Assembly: GCF_030936135.1 (NCBI RefSeq)
Contig: NC_082606.1
Location: 7,558,755-7,622,754, forward strand
Direction of reading: 5' to 3'
Source of the DNA: Gavia stellata
Taxonomy: Eukaryota > Chordata > Aves > Gaviiformes > Gaviidae
DNA: 64,000 nt
Shown in pieces: positions 42,701 to 54,700 of this stretch. The number at the start of each line of letters is the position of its first letter. Position 1 is the stretch's first letter. The notes beneath the pieces were generated by a model that worked only from the letters and a program-made list of their open reading frames with translations, did no database searches and was not told the origin of the DNA. The position numbers and the translations under genes were made by a program.

Positions 42701-45700
42701 TCAATTTTAGTGCGACTATCATTTCAAGTGTATTCAGCTGTAGCAGTCCTCAAGAAAGAAGACAGAATAGAAAAATACGATAATATTTAATAGACTAGAG
42801 ATATTAATCTTTTTCCACTATCATGGTTTTAGCTATGAATTTGCACCATGAGTAAATGTAAGAAAGACATTTGTAATGAAAGTGAAATGGGAGAGTTTGA
42901 CACAAATACAATGATTGAGTTCTTTATATTACACAGCATCACCTTTAGCCAAATTAACTTAAATTATACGATAGCACCCAAAAGCCCCAAAAGGACAGAG
43001 GGAGGACAGCATACCCGACGAGGAGTCGGAGGATTTTAGAGCAAAAGACCAACCATCAGGGGTCATAGACGCACAATGTGGCAGACGCAGCTCCACTGGC
43101 TTCAGGAATTTTAGTCCATGAGGCCCACACATTACCAAGGGGCTAAGAAGTGTTTCACCTATAGTTAAGAGAAAGAAAAATCTGTTACTGATTCTTCTTG
43201 AAACAGGTTCAAAGTATTACATAATTACATTGCAGAACTACTCAGCAACTTAGTTTCAGACAAAAATATGACTGTTTCGACCTGTCAGTAAAGAACAGCA
43301 CTTCGCAAGATTGTTTCTCATAGTCTTTCAGAGCACTCAAGTGACTTTTCAGTGGAACATACCACAATCTCAAAATGAAAAAGGCTAAACAAGTCTGGTA
43401 ATTAAATCATGTTAGGATTTGTTTCTGCCACTAATTTCTAAGCTGGTGCATCAAAAGAATCAAATCCCCAAATCTGTAAGCAGCCTTGTTCATACTTCTC
43501 TTTGTGCTATAGCTGCAATGTTCTGCTTCTATGGATTTGTGGCACGCTGGGCTGAATAAAGCCTTCAGCAGCTCAAGAGTCTATGACCCTTATCCTAACA
43601 GTCAAGAGATAAAGCATACAAACACATAGGGTCTATTTTTAGTTTAAAACTCCAAATGTTAACATAAGATTATTCAGTTGAAGAACATGCCATGTTTGAT
43701 TTATAAAGCTTCAAAGTAATTGCACATTGAAAGTAATGCTTTAATTACAGATTTATGAAATTAACCCATTTAGTTTCCCGACTTGAGGAAACTGGGAATC
43801 TGACAGGTCAGAAAATGCATACCACTGGACTAGTGGTATGAAAGACAGACTTACTATGAAAAAACTGCTCAACTAAGATACACTATTCAACCCTTATTAA
43901 TAAGACAGTCAGGAATACACTTTTATTTATATGAAAGTTCAAATGTTTTTTTAAACCATGAAGCTGCTTTCTTTAGGGAAATTGAAAAAAATGGAAATGC
44001 TGAGTATTTTCAAATGTTGAAGTAAATTGCAAATATTTAACTCAAGTCAAATTAGTTTAAATCATGCGCTTTATAATTCTTTTGGTCCTAGCTGTGAGAT
44101 TGAAGAAATATTTCTAATAAGAATGTTTAGAATAAATCCCTGTACTTTATGAGGGAATCTACAATTTCAAAGATTCTTAAAAAAACAATTTAGAACTTTT
44201 CTTTAACGCACTAGGTAAGTTTTAAATCAGTACTTAACTCTACAAATTAAATATTCTCAAGTCTACAGATTAAATATTCTCCACTTATAATTCAGGGCCT
44301 CCATCTTGCTTGCAACTTTCAATATTAAGCAGAATATTGCTTCCCTTACATTTCTTTGAGATGTATGCTCTGTCTCTTCATACAGAAATGTATGTTATAT
44401 ATTGAAGCATATTAAGGTATTTTCATATTCTATTTTGCTGTTATTAGACAAGAATTGTACAAAATAACAGAACAATGTACAGTGCCAGCTCTTACCTTTC
44501 TCTTTGTCCAAAGGTGGAAGTATACTGTTGTCTCTGCAGACTTTGAAATATATTTCTTGCTCTATTCCCTCTGGAATGGCTCCTTGTGGTATAATAATAC
44601 TAACTCCAGTCTCTATGGAGCTCAATACACCACCATTGCTGTTAAACACACCTCTTGCTGTGGCTACAACAGTGTGTCCGTCTTCCTCCTCCTCATCCTC
44701 GAGTGCTGAAGGGCTGAATATAAGACAGAAAGCCTAGCAGTTTTATCAATATTTTCTTCCTGAAAGCCAGTGGCATACTTTCCTCTAACATTTTAGCAGG
44801 GCACAGCCTAGAGTAAGCTAGCACTGATTTCAGGAAAACATTAAATGTGTCCCACACTTGATTGTGTGGGACAACTAAGATGCAAGTAGTTCACATTCTG
44901 CCATGAGAAGAGAACATTTGCACAAAACAACCCCAAAACCCACAAACTCTGGAAATTTTCAGAAAGCAGTTAAAGCCTGTAAAAAAAGCCCGGCACACAA
45001 TTTTTTCCAGGTTGCCAGGATCTAACTGAAGAGAAACATGTAACATTATCAAATGGCTAGTTTGACTAGATTTCAGATTAATTTCTAAGGAATGTCACTC
45101 AAAGAACCAGTAATTTCAAAATTATCTAGCAGTCTACAAAACTATAGTTATAAAAACATTTCTCAGGTGCTTAAGAACAAATAGGATTCATTCCTCTGTT
45201 ACATTTCTGAGGTACTGAAACATCAAGCAAGATTTCAAGTCTGGTTCATGCATTATTATTTTGAAATCAAAGGACAATAAATCACTGTTCTGCAAATACT
45301 AGTGAAAAAAATTTAACAAGTCAAATAGCTTAAGATAATACTATCTGTTGCTCTTGACGTAGTTCTTATAGTTAAAGCATATTAGGCAAGCACAAGATGC
45401 TTTTAAGCAGTTGTTTTTTCTCATAGTAAAGAGAACCAATATGAAACTGCTAAAGTTACTTTCTCTTTATACAAGTATTTTTAAAATACCCCTTACGCAC
45501 ATGTACCATGAGATCTCTCTCTAAGCACACAAAATGAATACAATCTGGTGCAACAGCTATCCTTAGAAACTAGTTTCATCTTCTAGAAACAAAATGAGAG
45601 AACAAATGATTACTACCTACCAGATTTATAATTATAGTTTGAGAAATGGGAAATAAAAGCCGTGCCACTTTCTAATAACAGAATGCAAGATGATACAGTA

Positions 45701-48700
45701 ACATAGGACATACTTTAAGTATCTATCTGAATGCTCTTCAGTGCCCTTTGGCAGAATTTTAGAATCAGAGTATCAACGTTTCAACTATAACATCAACAGA
45801 AATTGGAAGCACAGCAAAAAAAGCTGTATTTTTCACAGCTTTCACAGATGAACTCTTATAGATGTACTAATAGAAAGTAAAAAGCAGCAGCTTACCTTAC
45901 AGGAATGGCTTTAGGCACAGCATTAACATTATTTGGTTGATATTTAGGCTTGTCGACCTGTACAGCAAAGGTATCCATTCCACTATCAAACTCAGGAGGC
46001 TGCGATGAGCTGTGTGCTTTCAAAACTGGTTGAGGAGAATTTGGAGATTTTGATGGCAACTCTGGTTTATGTTGAGCTTCATTTGGCAAGAGATTATGGT
46101 TGAATTTAGGACTTTCAAACTTGCGCTCAAAGGGCCTTGCAGCACTAGTGTAAGGTTTTGTTGTAAAGCGGTTGTAAGAAGGAGTGACTGTTTTCTGAAT
46201 CTGTTCAGTTCCGTTAACAGGGCCTTTGTCAGGGAAGCTTTTCTGAGGATAAAAAGAGGACTGCACAGTGTCCTCTCTAGAGGATCTGAAAATTGCCGGC
46301 TTATTCTGAAGTGGAGGAGGGTCAGACACAGAGTTAACTGCAACACAAATAAAGATACCAGAACTTGTCAGTAATAATCAGAAATTTCTAATTACATACA
46401 CTAAGGCATAAGAATACATTTTAATTAATTATTGATCTACTATATAAAATAGGTATAGGTTCAGCTTAGCTCTCTTACATCATCTGTCCTCCTATTATAT
46501 TTTCATGTTCAGGCAAGTTATCTAATGTTCCATGAAACAAATACGTTAGATACAATGATATGACCTTTCAATAAAAAGGTTAGACTGATTTATACCATGA
46601 CAAAAAATAGAAAACCAGTATTGAAATACTATCATGCACTTGCACAAACTGGAAAATTCAGTTGGACTGGGCAATCCTCTCAATGTGAAAGTGAAAACAA
46701 CAACTTTTTCTTTGTTTTCAGAAGCCTACAACTATTACTTATGCCTAAAGGATTCTGGTCCAAAGCATAGAGAGGTACATTTTTTTAAGTACTGAAAATT
46801 TTACTTCATCTTTGCTGAGACCACTAAATGTGGAAGAGACAGCTATAGTGACTATTAACACCTGGAAGTTTCAGACAGGATCACCAAATCATTTCACAAA
46901 ACTCCATCTCACAATAGTAAAAAGCTATTTTCACTAATAATTATTCCAAGTTTCAGTTAGAGAACAACATAGATACCAGTGTAGACACACTGAAGCAACC
47001 ACACAAGCACCTGACAAGTGATACTTGTTACCACCTAAGACAGGTTAGCTTTCCAGCTGCTCACCTTCGGAAAGTGCAGGCTTGTGATGTGCTGGGAGAG
47101 ACAGGACAGGACTATTAATTGACTGAGGTTGTGTATACTGGACTGAAGGAGCAGGAGGAGTTGTAACTTGAGGGATTGACTCATAGCGTTTTTCACCAAC
47201 AGGCCTATCCATTGATTCAGTTTCAGTTGGTTTCCCCCTGTTAAAATAAAAGAAAAAACCCACAACATGTGGTTTCCTCAGGGCTCTGAGCTCCTGCATT
47301 CATGGCTATTTTTTTCTTCTATGATCACCTGATTTCCATCTCTTCCTATAAACATTAAAACACTATTTTCTTTAATATCCTGTCTCAAGTATAAAAACAT
47401 TTATTAATAAGCACAAGAGAATAAGACAACATTGAATCTTTAGAAGATTAGTAACACAAACCATGGCAAACAAAAGGCAGATGACATTTCAGGTGTATTT
47501 GCATAATTGCCTACAAGATCTTAATTCTTCAATTTCATTGGGGTAATTTCAATGAAAAAGCATTCTCTAATTTAGCAGGTCTTCAAAATAAAAATATAAA
47601 TCCACTTTTTTTGGGGGGGGGAGCGAGTTGTTTTTGAAAAGCATAATTAGCCAAAAGGACAATGGATTCTAGTACAACTTTTCTAAATACACCTAGTATT
47701 TGAACAATGCCATCTTAATTAGAAATGTAATCAGCTGAAGCTTCACTAGCTTTATGTGCATAGTGTAGATAACTTTAAAATCTTATTTTCAAAACATTTT
47801 TCTTATACTAGAAATATTTCTCCAAAAGTTTATTTCAGGAAATAACTGATTTCACAAATACCTGTAATTTTGGACTACAATATATTGCACTTTCAAAATT
47901 TGTGTGTTTAAAATTTTAAGTGCACATAATGCCTGTGATGAAATGTAACAGTGAGAGGACACCTGAAAACATCCTCACATCAATAACAGTCTTACCACTT
48001 GATGTTCCTTTTCAAGTAGTCATAGCTAGTGTAAGAGCCAAGAAATCTAGGTGATGGCAAAGCAAACAGCAATAGAAGAATGAAAGAAAATAGTCATTCT
48101 ATCTTGAGCATATTATTTCGTCACACTTTTTATGTTAGTCCTAGCAGTTTTCATATTAAAAGGTTGGTGGCACCACTTTTAACAGTGATGTTTCTGATAA
48201 GACCTTTACCGTATGCATATGTACAATGATCACCTACTATATTTAACATGAGATTTTGCCAGTGAATTAGAAGGTGGTCAGGATCTCAAATTGACAGATA
48301 TTGAAAGTAAGAACGAGATTACACTAAGCCATGTTACAATCTCTATGAACAAAGTTACTCAATAAATTGAAAAAGTGAACAAAATGTAAATCCCATATTC
48401 TAACAATCTCTCACTTATGGTCCAATTTGCATTAATTTCTTCAGCCTTAATATACACAGAATTATGATGGTTTTGTTTTGCAGATCATGTACTGAAGGTA
48501 CATTCATAGCAAATGTTTCTATAGCACTATCAGCTCATCCAACAGCAGATCCCACACCATAAAATGCTTCTGATTGTGTTCAGCAATTCCTAAAAGGACA
48601 TCTTAGAACCACTGTTTATGAATACTGGGTAAGACAGAAAACCATAAGCATACTGATGACTTCCCCTTGATTTTTAACACTGATCTTGCTTGTATGTCGC

Positions 48701-51700
48701 AAGGAAATACGTTTCGCATTAGGACAGCTTTCCCTTTCTGTATGCTCATAAAAATGTAACAGGCAACAATTTTAGACACCAACAGTCTTACTGCTTCAGA
48801 GGAATACATTATGAAACTAAGAAAAGGGCTGATCAACTTTTGAAAGTCTGCTTGATGACCACATGAATGTGATGCTTGGTGAGCTAAACAGCATCTGTAT
48901 GAATGTATCTCTAAAATCAGTGTTGCAAAAAAAGATCATTTTACATCTGCTATATAAGCTTCCATTCCCACTGATTTTATATAAAGCCATTCATCCAACA
49001 ACAGAAGTTATTACTGCACACTCACTCACTGCTGTCTTTATTCCAGGTGGGTAGTAGCTGCTTTCTCAGAAAACTGCCCACCTGAAATCAATGCTTCCCA
49101 GTGCAGTAAACAACCAGGGGAGGGCAGCACTGCAAAAGCCCACCAGAAAAACCCACACTCCACACCTAAGTCAAGAACTGCTTGCCCGTTTTCTGAGGAA
49201 TTAAAAAATGGGAAAGGGTAGTACATTTTGATGGAGGGAACAGAAAGGAGAGCTGTGACAACACAAACACAACCAGCACAAAGTTGTGCTTAATATGAAG
49301 CACACTGTTCTATCATAGGCTCCTGACCAAGGGTCAGCCACAATCTCAACCACATTGTTCAGAACCTAATGCAATGAAAGTGGTCCACAACAAAATGCTT
49401 GCTTACAACTTTTGAGTGTATAAATGAAGCTCCTCTAATTATTGATGTGCTGTTTTCTAAGCTGTTTCCCCACTTCATTTTGGTTACAAAACTGCTACTT
49501 TAATCTGAAATAAAGCAGAAATGAACCACTAGAACAAACCAGTGGGCAAGAGGTTATAAGCCTCGGTGTACAATAGAAAACTTATCAAACTGCATTGCTG
49601 ATCTTCAGTTTCCATTCAAAAAGCTCCAGCTCTAACAGACATGTAAGACCTCAGCTAGAGCAGTTTACACAGGACGCTATTCCTTACTGCCTCCTCAGAT
49701 GAGGCTGTAACTGATCATGTGAGTACTCTTAACCCTACTCAATAGAAAATTTAGATAAGCTACCTCATTCTGCAGCATGTCAAGCTAATGCAAGTAACTA
49801 CATTGAACCAAGCAGGAACAAATCCACTACCCTCAGTCACAGGGGTGGTAGCCTCATAAATTGCTCCAACTAGATCCACCGAAACATGTCCATTTACAAG
49901 TTTTATTACTTTCTCACATCAAGAGAAACTATCCCTTATTCTACAGTTACTGACAACTGTAACATGCAAATATGACATACAAAGCAGCTTTAGTAATGGC
50001 ATAAATTTCCTAAATGATGCAAATAAAATTCCAACAAATTAAAAGAGTAAACAAATTTGTACACACGTAATGGGAAAAATACATACTTTCACAATACTTA
50101 AGCAGTGGCAAAGAACTTTAATTAATGTTTAACATTAATATTTAAAATTGAAAAGTTGAAGCTGTTGCTCATGAATAAATAAAATCTGTCCTCTGTATCC
50201 AGAATACATTATATGGATTATGCAGGAGCAAGAGATTGCATAATCAACAGGTCATGTATCATCCAAATTTAGTCCTGTTTATTTTTAGAAGAGTTTATTT
50301 ACAGAATAGCAACTGCCATGTAAGTTCACTGGAAAAAAAGATTAATAACGAGCAAGTAACAGGGTGCAAACTGGAAGCTGGTGAAAGGAGGGTCCTAAAT
50401 ATGAATGCGTTCAAGACAGCAATTGTTTTGTGTTTCCACGCAAGGACATTGCAGTATGCTTCTAGAGGCAGTAGTGTTCTTGTTTATTTCTTCCCACTTA
50501 CTCCCACTAATATTTTAGTCTTTGTCTATTTGCACTGGACTACCCTGGGTAAATTTTCTTTCCCATGTCTATTCCTTCCTGTTAAGGGTTACATTCTTTC
50601 ATAAAAAAAAACATAACACATTTTCGTCCCCCAATGTATGAAACTATCAACCTTAAAACCAGTATTGCCTTATTCCTGTGTGGCAGTAAGATATCACCTT
50701 CCCATAAGTACAAGCCCTGAAGTTATACACTAACTCACAATCAAAACAAAACCAGAACTGAGCAGCCAATGAATGGAAGTGTCATGGCAGACAGAAGTGG
50801 TAGGTAGAAGTAAGGACCAATCTCTCAATTAGCTGTTCTGCAGCAAAAAATCAATAGTTTGTGTATTTCTCATGTTTTTCAGCGTGTGTGACAACACTGC
50901 AAATGATGACAAATGTACTCCAAAAGCTTACAACGCTGTCCATCCGAAGAATTTGAGTCTTCACAATTACTTGAAAGCTTACAACATTTCTCCCAAAACA
51001 CTACTTGCATTTATGATGGCTAAACAGTCCATGCCTACAGACGAAAATGGATGATCTATGGGTAACATTGGTTTTTTGTATGTGGGAACATAATCCTGAA
51101 AGCCTCTGCAATGCATTATGAGGCCAGCCAAGAATTTTTTTTTTAGGTTTCTTCCTATGATGCCCAGAGAGCAGGGCAGATACGCTCCCCTATTTCCATC
51201 AGAAAACACAGAGCAAGTGAAAAGGAAGATTAAAGAACATACTTGAGTGAGAATCAGAAGTGGTTACAGATTACTATACACATTCCTTCCTTAGCATATA
51301 AAAAAAGTGAAGTAAGAAATAGTTACCATGTGCAGACTTCTTGATCAGAAAAAAGGGAATCCTTTAAAACCTATCAACCTTTTGGAAAGATTCCAATCTT
51401 CTCAGTTCACAGAGAAAGACATTGGAAATGATAGACAATATTGTACAAATAAGAACAGGATTCCCGAGTCCTAGCTCAAATCCTTTAAGGCAAGCACTGG
51501 AACACAGTGTACCAAGTACATGAAAGACAGCTTGCACATACACTTAACACTATAAAACTTCAGCAAGCTAGTTTATTATTTCACTCTAAAGATCTCATTT
51601 ACATTAAGGTTGCCAGATTTTCAAGCTTGACCTGAATGGTCCAGATATCAAGCAGGAAGGCCACCAAAAGCCTTCAAAAATGCCCAATTTTCAGCCTGCG

Positions 51701-54700
51701 TGCAGCAAGCCAAGATAGCTTTTCACAGTAACAGCTACAAACACATTGTTATGGTTTGAATCAAAACAAATTTTGTAAATTTAGGTAACTGCCGAGAGTA
51801 TTCGCAAAGTTTGTGTAAGTATTCTCCAAGATAGCCAGTTCTTTACCTGAGCTAAATCTGTGTATGAGCTTTCACACAATTTCTGTATCAAAATGTTCCA
51901 AACCAAGGAAGCAGAACAATACAGGAAACAGATGTTTCCATCAACAGATTAAATTCTGGCCTCAACAATATTCCCCAAAGGCTCAGTTTCCTAATGTCAA
52001 ACATTACTAACATGTACAAGCCTGTCTGCAGAATAAATGCACGCAGAACTGGAATAAACCAAACCTTTTCTTTGAAAGATGTTTAAGGACTCGGTATTAG
52101 ACTAAGGAAACACTTTGTTATGTTCTGTTAGTAAGTGGTAAACAAAAGTAGTAACATGTTGAAGGTACTGAAACCTACAAAAATTATTTATGTCATTTAC
52201 CGAAACAACAAGTTATCAGTTACATGTTTTCAAACTAAAGCTACATCTAAACAGAAAAACTGACTTTGTGAATACAAAATAATTTCATTTAGATACCATG
52301 AACCCCTAGAATTCCATTGACAGAGGCAGAATACCTGTTTTAGTCCTGTATGCCTCCCTCCTTTTTCAAATAAATAAAGAGAAATCCCCCAAACTTACTT
52401 AGAATAACTGGTGAAATTCAGCTGATTCTGCGGATGTATTGGTTTAGTGGGCTCAGGATGATGGCTGGCAGGAACCTGCGCAGATGGCTTATTTTCAAAA
52501 CTCCTGCGATCAAAGTATGAGAGCTGCTTTCGATAATACTCTTCATCTTCTTCAGGATCATAATGATTTGAACGCACTATATCTTCAGGTGGCTTCACTT
52601 GAGGTCTCTGTGGTTCTGGGGCCCTAACCAAGAATAATAATATACAGTTGCCTTGCACAGTTGAACAAGCGTAAATACCTGTATTAAACTTCTATTTTAT
52701 AACTTCGCTAGTAATAAAGCAACTGAAATGTAGTTCTTATAATTGCACACCTTGCCTTTTTAACCTATATTGCATGGAAATTACATAGCTGTGACAAAGG
52801 AAGAAAATCCTTACTTCCCTTTTACCTTACCTTTTCCCTTTTGTTTTACATTCTAATTATCTCAGTTAAATACAGAAAAAAGTAAGATGGAGATATTGAC
52901 TAAGTTTCTTCCTCAAAAACGCTGAAAAAACATGTTGTATCCTTCCCCCACTTCCCAGCAACCATGCCCATGAGAACTGACTTTATGCCCTGCCTTATTA
53001 TTGACACAGAAATCATACTGACACTCCGACTCTCCACTCTGCAGTTTCCAATTTGAACCACTTAAGACATGTTTTCTGAATATTCTAATCTCATACTGAA
53101 AAATAAATATAATTCATCAGTTGTGCATCTACCTGTAAGTTGTTTTGTCGTGTTCATACTGGCTTTGAGAAGTTGATTTTGCACCACTCACAGTTGTGAG
53201 TGTGGGCTTAGGTGCTAGTTCTGGAGGCTGTAAAGAAAAGCACAGCATTTTCTCTTAGATTCTAACATTTAGAAAGCTACAGCACTTCATGAGTAAGAAA
53301 ACTAACACTGCCCCCCCCCTTCCCCGAAAAGGAAAACCAGAATGAAATACTAGTAGAAGATGAACTGGAGGAGTTCTCAGCATGGCAAGATCCCCTTCAG
53401 TGTTTTCACGCAAGTTTTCAGCTTCTGCTTTTAAAACGTGCTCCAAGTTAGGTTGTTAAGAGGCTATTCCACAAGCAGTAAAGCTTTCTTTCCAAGACAA
53501 GATTTTACTTCTTGCTATGTAGTCTCATTAGCAAAAACCAGGAATTAGAAAACTTAAATGACTTACCTTGACAGCTGATGTATCACTTGGGTCCTTCATT
53601 TTTTCCAAAGATGGTGATCTTCTTCTTTCAAATATCTTAACCCTACTTCGCACAGACTGTGGTTTCATGGCTGGATCTTCTTCTTCCTCTGCTAGAGATG
53701 GCGGTGTAGGCAGTGGTTTACTGTTAGAAGGCAAAACTTCTGTTTTGGTTTGTGATGAAGGGGGAGGAGGAAGAGAAACACCTGAAGTGCTATGAGAAGG
53801 CTCGTATTGTCCAGCTTTAGCATTATAAGCTTGAGGAGGACCTTGTTCATAGCCCCTTGTATGTGGATCAAAGTACTGCTTCGGTTCAGGAGATCGAGAT
53901 ATGGCTGACTGGTATGGCTGAGCTTCTTGTTTGTATCTACCATGCGCATCATATCCAACAGTATGTTGATCTTCATATCGCACTTGTGGTAAGCTGAAGT
54001 TTTTGGGTGCATGCTCATAGCGAGGTCTGCCATCAAAGCTCATTGGAGGGGGTTCCTCAAAACGAGGTTGTGCTGGATAATAGCTGCGTTCTGCGCTCTC
54101 TTCTATATTTTGTCTGGAATCAAGATCCCTAGGAGGCTGGTTTTCATAAGCTGTTCTTGTTTGGTTGTAGGGCTGTTTTTCATCATAATATGCCCAGTGC
54201 TCCTCATAGGGAGGTACACGGTCATCATAATGTAGGCGAGGATCATAACCACGAGAAAATTGATCTACATAGTTTGTAGAATCATACCTATATGATGACT
54301 GTTCATAGTCCCTACTCGGTTGTTTTTCTGCATACTGAGCCTGGGATTCATAGATCAGATTTGGGTCTCTTTCCTGTCTCTGTACTGGGTGATTAATTGC
54401 CGGCTGTTTTAAAACATAGCTTTGCCTGGGCACTTCTTCGTTAATATACGGATCCTTTCGGTAAACCTGTTAGGAGAGAGGCATACTTTTCAGTTAAAAT
54501 GAAGAGTAACTGCAGCTGCATTTGAAATGTAATATTTTAATCAAAGCTAAGTTTTAAATATTAGCTTTAATTTTGTTTAAAAGTGGAATAATTTGATGCA
54601 GTAGTTTGCAGTCACACGAAGCTGAACTTGGTGATTCAAGAGATCCCTTCCAGTCCTATTTTTAAGTAAAAGAATGAAGTAGATTAAAAAGGGAAAGACA

